28,403 nucleotides of DNA from JBGTLA01 sp041744375. Lineage in GTDB: Bacteria > Actinomycetota > Acidimicrobiia > Spongiisociales > ZC4RG35. This document shows, one piece after another, positions 15,262 to 22,524 of this stretch. The stretch spans positions 1 through 28,403 of the forward strand of contig JBGTLA010000133.1 of assembly GCA_041744375.1 (NCBI GenBank). Direction: 5' to 3'. Every line of letters begins with the position of its first letter. Position 1 is the stretch's first letter. The notes under the pieces are model-generated. The model was not told where the DNA came from and did not search any database. It saw only the letters and a list, made by a program, of their open reading frames with translations. Position numbers and translations under genes: made by a program.

Positions 15262-16235
15262 CGCCAGGCGTTGTCCTGGCACAATTCGGCATGGAGGGGA
15301 CCGACAAGTTCGTGTTCGCCCTCCTCAATGGCATAGGTCTGGGTGCCATCTACGCCTTGTTGGCCCTCGGCTTCGTGATCATCTTCAAGGCCACCCAGGT
15401 GGTCAACTTCGCCCACGGCGCCCTCGCGGCGGTGGGTGCCTTCCTGGCCGCAGCCTTCGCCACCATCTACCGGTTCCCGGGTCGGCTCATCCCCGACTCG
15501 CCCGAATGGGTGCAATGGGGCCTGTCGGCGCTCTTTGCCGTGGCCGCCGCCTCGGTCGTCGGATTGATCGTCGAGCGGCTCTTCATTCGCCCCATGATCG
15601 GCGAGCCGCTCTTCTCGGTGGCGATCATCACCGTCGGGGCCGACATCGTCATCCGTACCATCACCGACGACTTCATAGGACAGGGTGCCCGGACCATGGG
15701 CGACCCCTGGGGGATCACCGTCAGCAATATCTTCGGGGTCAACATCAACACCACCCAGATCGTCACGGTCGGGGTGGCCGTCGTCTGTTTCGGACTCATC
15801 GCCCTCTTCTTCCGCAGTCGCATGGGGGTGGCGATGCGGGCCACGGCCTTCGACCAGGAGGCCGCCCAGGCCCAGGGCATAGACGTCGGCAAGATCTTCG
15901 CCATCTCGTGGGCAATCGGCGCGGCGTTGGCGGCGGTGGCGGGGATCTTCGCTTCCATGGCCCCCCGGTCGGCCGGTGTCTCCAACACCACCGCCTTCGT
16001 CGTCTTCCGGGCCTTCCCGGCGATCATCATCGGCGGACTCGACTCGGTGCTGGGGGCCGTCGTAGGAGGTTTCCTCGTCGGCATCGCCGAAGTAGTCATC
16101 ACCACCTACACCGCCGGCTACGCCAACATCCTCGGCGTCGGGTTCGGTGGCATCGTCCCTTACCTATTGATGCTCGGCTTCCTGCTGGTGCGTCCCTACG
16201 GCCTCTTCGGTACCGAGGAGATCCGCCGGGTATGA
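15258..16235 (+). CDS. livH: Branched-chain amino acid-type ABC transporter permease LivH
   Basis: This 325-residue permease has about eight membrane helices. The LivH signature near residues 35-60 reads LGFVIIFKATQVVNFAHGAL (the NFAHG motif is highly conserved), and the cytoplasmic coupling loop is ATAFDQEAAQAQGIDVGKIF (about 195-214), followed by GGLDSVLGAVVGGFLVGIAE. It pairs with LivM to form the channel through the inner membrane. It starts with ATG 15258 overlapping the acyl-CoA synthetase stop (ATGA). The TGA at 16233-16235 again overlaps an ATG, but that ATG opens only a 21-codon frame through a heptamer repeat before livM. HAAT-family systems carry diverse amino acids, amides and carboxylates, so 'branched-chain' is a family label. 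Confidence 0.92.
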   Translation: MTPGVVLAQFGMEGTDKFVFALLNGIGLGAIYALLALGFVIIFKATQVVNFAHGALAAVGAFLAAAFATIYRFPGRLIPDSPEWVQWGLSALFAVAAASVVGLIVERLFIRPMIGEPLFSVAIITVGADIVIRTITDDFIGQGARTMGDPWGITVSNIFGVNINTTQIVTVGVAVVCFGLIALFFRSRMGVAMRATAFDQEAAQAQGIDVGKIFAISWAIGAALAAVAGIFASMAPRSAGVSNTTAFVVFRAFPAIIIGGLDSVLGAVVGGFLVGIAEVVITTYTAGYANILGVGFGGIVPYLLMLGFLLVRPYGLFGTEEIRRV

Positions 16236-16297
16236 AAGCTGGACTTCCGACTTCTGATTTCCGACTTCCGACTCAGCGAGTGGGGCGAGGGCGATGA
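16232..16297 (+). other. Bridging mini-ORF through the livH-livM repeat
   Basis: ATG 16232 overlaps the livH stop (ATGA) and opens 21 codons ending at TGA 16295-16297, which overlaps the livM ATG at 16294 (again ATGA). The frame runs through the heptamer repeat and would encode MKAGLPTSDF followed by RLPTQRVGRGR. It may serve to hand ribosomes from livH to livM rather than make a useful peptide. It could equally be chance. Confidence 0.35.
16245..16272 (+). repeat. Heptamer tandem repeat, block 1 (livH-livM gap)
   Basis: Four consecutive seven-base units: TTCCGAC, TTCTGAT, TTCCGAC, TTCCGAC. They begin ten bases after the livH stop and end 21 bases before livM. The same unit recurs in inverted orientation at 19920-19940 within the same operon. 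It resembles short tandemly repeated heptamers known from other bacteria and is unlike a CRISPR because it has no spacers. Confidence 0.85.
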
Positions 16298-17526
16298 GGG
16301 GTCGCCCCCTGCTTTTCACCTCGTATGAGGCCGACCAGGCGATGCTTCCCACCACGACCAAGAAGGTGATGCTGGTCCTGGCGCTGGTGGTGGCGATCAC
16401 TCTACCGCTCCAGCTCATCCCCGGGCTGCGGTGGTTGGGGAGCGGACTGTGGCTCTCGGTGCTGGCCCAAGCCTGCATCTTCACGATCGCCGCTCTCGGG
16501 CTGAACATCCTCACCGGCATCGCCGGCCAGGTGTCGTTGGGTCACGCCTTCTTCATGGGGGTCGGGGCCTACGCCGCTGTCATCCTGGGCGGCACGGAGA
16601 CGTCCATTCTCGTCGGCTACGGTCTGCCCATGTGGATCTGGCTGCCGGCGGCGGGGATCGTCGCGGCGGCAGTCGGTCTCCTCATCGCACCCACCGCCGT
16701 GAGGGTGCGGGGGCTGTACCTCGCCTTCGTCACCATCGGCTTGGTATTCGTGGGCGATCACATCTTCCGCAACGCCCGCAGCATCTCGGGCGGATTCGGG
16801 CTGGGTCGGGAATGGCCGAAGCTGGAGTTCCGCTTGTGGAAAGAGGAAACGCCGCTCGTCGATTTCTCGTCGGCGGGTCCCTGGCTCGGAATCGAGTTAA
16901 CGCGCCAGGCCAAGCAGTTTCTCTTCCTCCTCTTCCTGATGGTGATCTTCACGCTGATCCACAAAAACCTGGCGCGCAGCCGGGTAGGACGCGCCTTCGC
17001 CGCCATCCGCGACCGGGATGTCGCCGCCGAGGTGATGGGCGTTGACGAGGTCCGTTACAAGGCTTTGGCATTCGCTCTTTCGTCTTTCTTTGCCGGCGTG
17101 TCGGGTGCGTTGCTCGCCTCCTTCTTCGGAAGTCGCGTCCCCGAAGCCTGGGACCTCTTGCTGTCCGTGCAGGTGATCGCAATCATCCTTATCGGAGGGG
17201 CCGGAACGACGGCCGGGGTGCTGTTTGGGTCTTTCTTCGTCGTCACGGTGCCGCGGATGGTCGAGAACCTGACGGCGTGGCTGGCCGCAGCCACTCGAGG
17301 CGAAGGAATCGGGGCTTCGGTCGCCAACTTCATCGTCTCTACGGGTCCGGGGGACTTCGGGCTGGTCGGCACTTCCGCCATCGGCCCGGGGTTGTCGGTC
17401 TTCCAGCTCAACCTGGTGTTGTATGGCGCCCTCATCATCATTTTCTTGATTTTCGAACCGCTCGGACTGTTCGGCATTTGGCTGCGGATTCGGAATTACT
17501 GGAAAGGTTGGCCCTTCACGTACTGA
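16294..17526 (+). CDS. livM: Branched-chain amino acid-type ABC transporter permease LivM
   Basis: The 410-residue permease has about ten membrane helices; LNILTGIAGQVSLGHAFFMG (about 68-87) is the LivM signature, and the coupling loop reads RSRVGRAFAAIRDRDVAAEV followed by MGVDEVRYK near residues 228-257, then GAGTTAGVLFGSFFVV. The N-terminus MRGRPLLFTSYEADQAMLPT resembles that of other actinobacterial LivM proteins, so ATG 16294 looks like the native start; GGGGCGAGGG just upstream is its ribosome site. It is separated from livH by a heptamer repeat but bridged by a mini-ORF with ATGA junctions at both ends. It works with LivH in the membrane core of the importer. Confidence 0.92.
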   Translation: MRGRPLLFTSYEADQAMLPTTTKKVMLVLALVVAITLPLQLIPGLRWLGSGLWLSVLAQACIFTIAALGLNILTGIAGQVSLGHAFFMGVGAYAAVILGGTETSILVGYGLPMWIWLPAAGIVAAAVGLLIAPTAVRVRGLYLAFVTIGLVFVGDHIFRNARSISGGFGLGREWPKLEFRLWKEETPLVDFSSAGPWLGIELTRQAKQFLFLLFLMVIFTLIHKNLARSRVGRAFAAIRDRDVAAEVMGVDEVRYKALAFALSSFFAGVSGALLASFFGSRVPEAWDLLLSVQVIAIILIGGAGTTAGVLFGSFFVVTVPRMVENLTAWLAAATRGEGIGASVANFIVSTGPGDFGLVGTSAIGPGLSVFQLNLVLYGALIIIFLIFEPLGLFGIWLRIRNYWKGWPFTY

Positions 17527-17570
17527 CAATTCCGTCCCGGGATGGGAACATCCGGGGGACGGCATCGGAT

Positions 17571-17585
17571 CGGGTCCCGGACCCG
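17571..17585 (+). other. Small hairpin between livM and the binding-protein gene
   Basis: CGGGTC (17571-17576) pairs with GACCCG (17580-17585) across a CCG loop, inside the 93-base gap before the ribosome site of the binding protein. No T-run follows. It may mark an mRNA processing or attenuation point that lets the binding protein be made in excess. Confidence 0.35.
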
Positions 17586-17619
17586 GACCGACGGACATGA
17601 GAAAAGGAAGGAAGACAAG

Positions 17620-19062
17620 ATGAGAACGAAGCACAGGTGGCTTGCCCTCCTGTTGGCGTTGTCGATGATCGTCGCCGCCTGCGGTGGCGAGACTGCCGAC
17701 ACCACTACGACAGCAGCTCCGGACACGCCCGACACCACGGCGCCGGCTCCCGACGAGCCGGACGAGCCGGACACGCCCGATACCACGATGGCGCCCGACG
17801 AAGGCGATGTCGCCTTCGACGTCGGAGTGACCGAGGACACCATCACCGTCGGTCTGCTGGCCGACCTGACGGGTATCTTCGCCCCGCTGGTGCAGGACAT
17901 CGTGGCGGCCCAGGAGGTCTACTGGGACATCGTCAACGAGAACGGCGGGATCGCCGGGCGCATGATCGAGTTGGAGATCGCCGACACGAACTACAACCCC
18001 GACCAACACCGCACCCAGTACGAGGCCATCCGCGATCGGGTGGCGATCCTCAGCCAGTCGACCGGCTCGCCCCAGACTGCGGGCATCATCGACCTGATGA
18101 TCGAAGACGACATGGTTGCCATCCCCCTGACGTGGTACTCGGGTTGGGCGGACCCCGCCATCGACCAGAGCACCGTCCTGGAGGTGCAGACGAACTACTG
18201 CTTCGAGGGCATGAACGTGGTCGAGTGGATGTCGGACATGTTCGAGGCCGAGAACGGCCGGGCCCCCACGTGGGCCGTGGTCTCGTTCCCCGGTGAGTAC
18301 GGACAGGACTCTGCCTTCGGAGCCAAGCACGCCATCTCCGAACTGGGCCTTGAGCTGGCCTTCGACGGCGAAGGCCTGGTGACCCCGGCACCCGACGACC
18401 CCGAGACCGAGGTCATCACCGGCATTCTCGCCAGCGGCGCCGACATCGTCTTCGCCACCGTCAACCCCACCAACTTCGCGGTGTTGGTCGGCGGAGCGGC
18501 CCAGGCCGGTTACACCGGCCTGTGGACCGGTGCCGTGCCCAGCTACGACTTCCGTCTGCTCGACTCGCCGGTGGCCCCGATTCTCGACGCCTCCTACTTC
18601 CAGCCCGCCTACAACGTGTCGTGGGGCACCGACGTGCCCGGAATGGGCCCGCTCGTCGAGGCAATGCTGGAAGCCCGCCCCGACCTCCGTCCCTCCGACG
18701 CCTTTGTGTTCGGTTGGCTGGAAGCACAGCTGGCCGAAGAGGTCCTGCGGGTGGCCGCCGCCAGCGGCGACATGACTCGGCTCGGCATCAAGGAAGCGGC
18801 CCTCTCCATCGAGGGCTTCAGTTTCGACGGGTTGGCTCCCGACCAGAGCTTCTTCCCGCCGGACGACCCCAACTCGTACGTGACACGGGACATCGCCATG
18901 TTCAAGCCAAGCCTGGAGCTCTACAACGAGGCCGGCGGACCGGCCCAGACCATCGGCTCCGCTCCCAACGGCGGGACCACCGGCTCGGAGTTGCTCGAGG
19001 ACTTCTTCGTCGGAGAGGTGGCCGCCGCCTACGAATTCACGGAGGCGTGCTTCCACGGATGA
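17620..19062 (+). CDS. livK: ABC transporter substrate-binding lipoprotein (Peripla_BP_6, LivK-like)
   Basis: The 480-residue precursor starts MRTKHRWLALLLALSMIVAAC, a lipoprotein signal with lipobox VAAC, so the mature protein begins at C21 anchored in the outer leaflet of the cytoplasmic membrane. A Thr/Asp/Pro/Glu-rich linker (about 22-68) follows, then a two-lobed type I binding fold: ITVGLLADLTGIFAPLVQDI near residue 75, YWDIVNENGGIAGRMIELEI, and RVAILSQSTGSPQTAGIIDL. The fold binds amino acids, amides, carboxylates or aromatics, and the ligand is not evident. ATG 17620 follows a purine-rich AAGGAAGGAAG ribosome site. The gene lies between the permeases and the ATPases, flanked by hairpins on both sides. 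It is longer than E. coli LivK, partly because of the linker. Confidence 0.9.
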   Translation: MRTKHRWLALLLALSMIVAACGGETADTTTTAAPDTPDTTAPAPDEPDEPDTPDTTMAPDEGDVAFDVGVTEDTITVGLLADLTGIFAPLVQDIVAAQEVYWDIVNENGGIAGRMIELEIADTNYNPDQHRTQYEAIRDRVAILSQSTGSPQTAGIIDLMIEDDMVAIPLTWYSGWADPAIDQSTVLEVQTNYCFEGMNVVEWMSDMFEAENGRAPTWAVVSFPGEYGQDSAFGAKHAISELGLELAFDGEGLVTPAPDDPETEVITGILASGADIVFATVNPTNFAVLVGGAAQAGYTGLWTGAVPSYDFRLLDSPVAPILDASYFQPAYNVSWGTDVPGMGPLVEAMLEARPDLRPSDAFVFGWLEAQLAEEVLRVAAASGDMTRLGIKEAALSIEGFSFDGLAPDQSFFPPDDPNSYVTRDIAMFKPSLELYNEAGGPAQTIGSAPNGGTTGSELLEDFFVGEVAAAYEFTEACFHG

Positions 19063-19078
19063 CGAACCTGGTTGATTT

Positions 19079-19104
19079 GGGGGGTGGCCTCCGGGCCGCC
19101 CCCC
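19079..19104 (+). other. Strong intercistronic hairpin after the binding-protein gene
   Basis: GGGGGGTGGCC (19079-19089) pairs with GGCCGCCCCCC (19094-19104) as an 11-bp stem with one G-U pair and a four-base loop, 16 bases after the stop codon and 22 bases before livF. There is no T-run, so it is more likely a 3'-end stabiliser or partial attenuator than a full terminator; it would favour more binding protein than ATPase. Confidence 0.5.
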
Positions 19105-19126
19105 ATCTCCGGGACGGACAGGAACG

Positions 19127-19912
19127 ATGCTGACGGTTTCCAATCTCGAGGTGGTCTACAACGACGTGGTGTTGGTGCTGCGCGGCCTGTCGCTCGAGGT
19201 CCCCGACCGCCAGATCGTGGCCCTGCTCGGCGCCAACGGCGCCGGCAAGACCACCACGATGCGGGCCGTCACGGGCCTGCTCGACATCCACGAAGGAAAC
19301 ATCACCAAAGGGCACATCACCTTCGACGGCTCCGACATCACCGCCAAGCCTCCGTCGTTCATCGTTCGAATGGGGATCAGCCAGGTGATGGAGGGGCGGC
19401 GTGTGTTCGCCGAGATGAGTGTCGACGACAATCTCCGGGCGGGCGCCTACATCAACAAGGGCGGCAAGACCGACGAGGCGTTCGAGCGGGTGATGACCTT
19501 GTTCCCGCCGCTGGCGAGCCGACGGAGCTCCACCGCGGGGTATCTGTCGGGAGGCGAGCAGCAGATGCTCGCCATTGGGCGGGCGCTGATGCAGAATCCG
19601 AAACTGCTCATCCTCGACGAACCCTCCCTCGGTCTGGCCCCCAAGCTGGTTCAGCAGATGAAAGACATTATCGTCGAGATCAACGAACAGGGCACCTCGG
19701 TCCTCCTGATCGAACAGAACGCCAACATGGCGCTGTCGATCGCTCACCACGGTTACATCATGGAGACCGGAAAGATGGTGATGGACGGCGATCCGGCCAA
19801 ATTGCTCAAGGACGAGGACGTCCAGGAGTTCTATCTGGGCCTGTCAGGAGAAGGACGCAAGTCGTTCCGGGACGTCAAGCACTACAAGCGCAGGAAGCGG
19901 TGGCTGTCATGA
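19127..19912 (+). CDS. livF: ABC transporter ATP-binding protein LivF
   Basis: The 261-residue ATPase has Walker A GANGAGKTT (about 36-44), the LivF-type stretch GISQVMEGRRVFAEMSVDDN (about 84-103), the signature motif YLSGGEQQMLAIGRAL (about 142-157), Walker B LLILDEPSLGLAPKL (about 162-176) and LLIEQNANMALSIAHHGYIM. LivF and LivG form the ATPase pair on the cytoplasmic side of the importer. The C-terminus is longer and more basic than usual (KHYKRRKRWLS). ATG 19127 has a weak AGGA upstream. The stop TGA 19910-19912 overlaps ATG 19909, the junction expected for coupling to livG, but that frame is not livG as the sequence stands. Confidence 0.92.
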   Translation: MLTVSNLEVVYNDVVLVLRGLSLEVPDRQIVALLGANGAGKTTTMRAVTGLLDIHEGNITKGHITFDGSDITAKPPSFIVRMGISQVMEGRRVFAEMSVDDNLRAGAYINKGGKTDEAFERVMTLFPPLASRRSSTAGYLSGGEQQMLAIGRALMQNPKLLILDEPSLGLAPKLVQQMKDIIVEINEQGTSVLLIEQNANMALSIAHHGYIMETGKMVMDGDPAKLLKDEDVQEFYLGLSGEGRKSFRDVKHYKRRKRWLS

Positions 19913-19919
19913 CCGCCGG

Positions 19920-19940
19920 GTCGGAAATCGGAAGTCGGAA
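19920..19940 (-). repeat. Heptamer tandem repeat, block 2 (livF-livG junction)
   Basis: Read on the minus strand, three consecutive units: TTCCGAC, TTCCGAT, TTCCGAC. They begin eight bases after the livF stop. The same unit forms block 1 at 16245-16272 in the opposite orientation. It sits where the livG N-terminus or ribosome site would be expected, and the ATG overlapping the livF stop is out of frame with livG across it. Confidence 0.85.
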
Positions 19941-19955
19941 GGTCCGGGCCCCCAC

Positions 19956-20741
19956 TTGCTCGAGGTGGTGGATTTGCATTTGTCGTTTAAGGGCGTGAAG
20001 GCCATCGACGGGGTGTCTTTCCACGTCGACGAAGGCGAGCTGTTCGCCATCATCGGTCCCAACGGGGCCGGCAAGACGTCTATCTTCAACTGCCTTAACC
20101 AGGTCTACCGTCCCCAAGAAGGCGAGATCCTGTGGAAGGGCCAGTCGGTTCTTGGACTCAAGCCCAACAAGACGGCCGAGCTGGGAATGGCCCGCACCTT
20201 CCAGAACATTGCCTTGTTCCCGCACATGACCGTCATCGAGAACATCCTCACCGGGCGTCATGTGCGCATGACCAGCGGATGGTTGGCCGGGGCGCTGTGG
20301 GTGGGGAAGGGCAAGCGGGAGGAAGTAGCCAACCGCCACCGGGTCGAGGACATCGTCGACTTCCTCGAGATCGAACAGTGGCGCAAGTACCCGGTGGGCT
20401 TGTTGCCCTACGGCATCCAGAAGCGGGTGGAGCTGGGCCGGGCGCTGGCCATGGATCCGGAGCTGTTGTTGCTGGACGAGCCGGTGGCGGGCATGAACCT
20501 CGAGGAGACCGAGGACATGGCTCGTTTCATCCTCGACATCCAAGACGAGCTGGGTATCACCATGATCCTGGTGGAACACGACATGGGTCTCGTCATGGAC
20601 ATCGCCGACCGGGTGATGGTGGTCGACTTCGGGCGCAAGATCGCCGATGGCCTCCCCGATGATGTCCAGCGCAACACGGACGTCATCAAGGCGTACCTGG
20701 GTGAGGACATCGCAGCCGCCGAGGGCGTCGACGCCCTCTGA
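19956..20741 (+). CDS. livG: ABC transporter ATP-binding protein LivG
   Basis: The 261-residue ATPase has Walker A GPNGAGKTS (about 35-43), the LivG-type ARTFQNIALFPHMTVIEN (about 77-94), signature LPYGIQKRVELGRALAMDPE (about 148-167) and Walker B LLLLDEPVAGMN (about 168-179). It partners LivF to power the importer. The start is problematic: the frame opens at TTG 19956 (giving MLEVVDLHLSFKGVKAIDG) with no ribosome site, while ATG 19909, overlapping the livF stop as ATGA, runs in another frame through the heptamer repeat. Adding one C to the C-run at 19949-19953 would join them into one N-terminus (...RAPHLLEVVDLHL). Either the repeat shifted the frame, there is a sequence error, or TTG is used. 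The catalytic core is intact. Confidence 0.88.
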   Translation: MLEVVDLHLSFKGVKAIDGVSFHVDEGELFAIIGPNGAGKTSIFNCLNQVYRPQEGEILWKGQSVLGLKPNKTAELGMARTFQNIALFPHMTVIENILTGRHVRMTSGWLAGALWVGKGKREEVANRHRVEDIVDFLEIEQWRKYPVGLLPYGIQKRVELGRALAMDPELLLLDEPVAGMNLEETEDMARFILDIQDELGITMILVEHDMGLVMDIADRVMVVDFGRKIADGLPDDVQRNTDVIKAYLGEDIAAAEGVDAL

Positions 20742-20816
20742 CCCGATCTCGCCGAACTCCGGGTTCCAGCCACCGCTGGGCGACGTCTCCAACCCTGGGT
20801 ATCGGGGGCTCGGCGG

Positions 20817-21386
20817 TCAGCGGGGTCGGTCGAGAAGACGCCAGGCTCCCGGGAGCAGGACCCCCGCCGCCGTAGCCTTCAGGGCGTCGCCGATCAGGAA
20901 GGGGACCACACCGTTGCTGAAAGCCGAGGCAGGGGTAAAGCCCAGCGCCACCAGTCCGGCCATGCCACACACATAGATCACGGCGCTTCCTGCCAGGAAC
21001 GCCGCCACCATGGTCCAGAAGCGACGGTCATGGCGTCGCTCCGCCAACCACCCCACCAAAGCGGCGGCGATGGGAAAGCCGATGAGATAACCGGCCGTCG
21101 CTCCCGCGAACACCCCCATACCCCCGGAGGCATCGGTGAACACCGGCGCCCCTGCGGCTCCCACCGCCAGGTAGAGGAGTTGGGCCGTTCCACCGGCGCG
21201 CCAGCCGAGGGCCGCGCCCCCCAACAGCACAGCGAAGGTCTGACCCGTGATGGGAACCGGCCAGAGAGGTATCCGCCATTGGGCGGCGAGGGCGGTGAGG
21301 GCGGCGACACCAACCACCAGGGCGAGGGTGGCCGCCCAAGACCGGGTTGTGACACGGGACGTGATGACGGTGGGGGCGTAGGTCAC
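20817..21386 (-). CDS. bioY: Biotin transporter S-component BioY
   Basis: This 189-residue, six-helix membrane protein matches BioY: an N-terminal helix ending in PLWPVPITGQTFAVLLGGAA (about 38-57; the VPITGQT-like motif is the family hallmark), GGTAQLLYLAVGAAGAPVF, GGMGVFAGATAGYLIGFPIA, and the last loop GVVPFLIGDALKATAAGVLL. It binds biotin with high affinity and works with an ECF energizing module or alone; no bioM or bioN lies nearby, so it is presumably solitary or uses a shared module. I chose GTG 21386 because AGAGAGG lies five bases upstream; earlier in-frame codons overlap the divergent protease gene. TACAAT on the minus strand (21423-21418) may be its -10. Confidence 0.93.
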   Translation of the reverse strand: MTYAPTVITSRVTTRSWAATLALVVGVAALTALAAQWRIPLWPVPITGQTFAVLLGGAALGWRAGGTAQLLYLAVGAAGAPVFTDASGGMGVFAGATAGYLIGFPIAAALVGWLAERRHDRRFWTMVAAFLAGSAVIYVCGMAGLVALGFTPASAFSNGVVPFLIGDALKATAAGVLLPGAWRLLDRPR

Positions 21387-21417
21387 TCTTACCTCTCTGA
21401 CTGTAGGTGGTCGGGCG

Positions 21418-21423
21418 ATTGTA
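21418..21423 (-). promoter_or_regulatory. Putative -10 of bioY
   Basis: TACAAT on the minus strand, which would give a short leader carrying the AGAGAGG ribosome site. It shares a 78-base divergent gap with the protease gene. No clear biotin-repressor palindrome was recognised in the gap. Confidence 0.4.
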
Positions 21424-21451
21424 CGTCGCCTGGCTACCACGCCAGCGCCGA

Positions 21452-21457
21452 TACGAT
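21452..21457 (+). promoter_or_regulatory. Putative leaderless -10 of the Lon/PDZ protease gene
   Basis: TACGAT lies seven bases before ATG 21465, which has no ribosome site. The spacing repeats that at four other leaderless-looking starts in this window. A -35 is not clear. Confidence 0.45.
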
Positions 21458-21464
21458 CCTCTCC

Positions 21465-22469
21465 ATGCGTGCGGACCACCAGCGCGGATCCAAGGGTGCC
21501 CTGACCGGTGCCGCCGTGCTGTTCTTTCTGGTCGGGGTGGTCATCTTGGCCTGGAACGTGCGTCTGCCGCTCGTGGCCTTCTCCCCGGGCCCGACCAACG
21601 ACGCCACCAACGCGGTGAACGTGGATGGAGCCGACGTCTATCGGCCGGCGGGTGAACTGGTCATGCTCACCGTGGCGGGCCAGGACATCAACGCCTTCGA
21701 AGCCTTCGTGGCGGCGGCGGACCCATCCGTCGACGTGCTCGCCCGGGCGGTTGTGCGCCGGCCGGATGAAACCGACGAGGACTTCCGCCGCCGCAACCTT
21801 CAACTCATGGACGCTTCGACTCAGACCGCCGTGGGGGTGGCCCTGGCTCATCTCGATGTGGCTGACCTGCCGCCTCAGGTGTTCATCACCGGTTACGCCG
21901 CCGACACGCCTGCGGGTGAGGTGCTCGAGATCGGAGACCGCCTCGTTGCCCTCGACGATGTCGACATCGAGGTGACCGACGACCTCCAGGTGGCGATGGC
22001 CGACAACTCGCCGGGCGACTTGGTGATCATCACCGTGGAGCGAGAGGGTCATCCCGTCCATTTCGAGATCGAGCTCGACGCTTTCGAGGAGGACAGAGAG
22101 CGGCCCTTCATCGGGATCTTCGTGCGTCAGTTGCCGTTCTGGGTCGACATCGACCCCGGGATCGTGGGAGGACCGTCGGCAGGATTGATGTACACGCTGG
22201 CCATCATCGACGTTCTCACCCCCGCAAACCTCACCAGGGGTCACGTGGTGGCCGGTACCGGCACCATCGATGCCGAGGGCAATGTGGGGAGTATCGGCGG
22301 GGTGCGACAGAAGGTGGTGGCGGCGGAGGCGGCCGGGGCGGCGTACATGCTGGTACCGGAAGCCAACTACGAGGCGGCCCGAACCGCACCGCGCCTGTCG
22401 ATGGAAATCGTGCCGGTGGCGACCATAGACGACGCTTTGGCGTTCTTGAACGGGCTCGACGAGCTCTGA
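21465..22469 (+). CDS. YlbL-type membrane-anchored PDZ / Lon-domain (S16) protease
   Basis: The 334-residue protein has one N-terminal membrane helix (about 12-30), the SPGPTNDATNAVNVDG segment typical of the YlbL group, an internal PDZ domain (about 135-205, including AGEVLEIGDRLVALDDVDI), and a C-terminal Lon-type proteolytic domain (about 210-334). The catalytic dyad is S238 in GGPSAGLMYTLA and K283 in GSIGGVRQKVVAAEAAGA. There is no ATPase domain, so it is an ATP-independent surface protease; B. subtilis YlbL is linked to DNA-damage recovery and division-inhibitor turnover, which cannot be assumed here. The ATG at 21465 follows TACGAT by seven bases. The next gene starts 55 bases downstream on the same strand. 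Confidence 0.9.
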   Translation: MRADHQRGSKGALTGAAVLFFLVGVVILAWNVRLPLVAFSPGPTNDATNAVNVDGADVYRPAGELVMLTVAGQDINAFEAFVAAADPSVDVLARAVVRRPDETDEDFRRRNLQLMDASTQTAVGVALAHLDVADLPPQVFITGYAADTPAGEVLEIGDRLVALDDVDIEVTDDLQVAMADNSPGDLVIITVEREGHPVHFEIELDAFEEDRERPFIGIFVRQLPFWVDIDPGIVGGPSAGLMYTLAIIDVLTPANLTRGHVVAGTGTIDAEGNVGSIGGVRQKVVAAEAAGAAYMLVPEANYEAARTAPRLSMEIVPVATIDDALAFLNGLDEL

Positions 22470-22477
22470 CCTTGCCG

Positions 22478-22494
22478 GCAAACACGGGGTTTGC
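22478..22494 (+). terminator. Weak hairpin after the Lon/PDZ protease gene
   Basis: GCAAAC (22478-22483) pairs with GTTTGC (22489-22494) across a five-base loop, nine bases after the stop codon. No T-run follows, so termination is doubtful. Confidence 0.25.
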
Positions 22495-22524
22495 GGCTCC
22501 CCGGGCTGTATCTTGGAATAGCCC

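Noticed and set aside
16245..16272. Heptamer repeats as a CRISPR array
   Set aside because: The units are seven bases, directly adjacent, without spacers, and no cas gene is present.
16897..19143. Long open frame (748 codons) antisense to livM and livK
   Set aside because: It covers two well-supported genes on the other strand, and its low-complexity translation shows no family motif.
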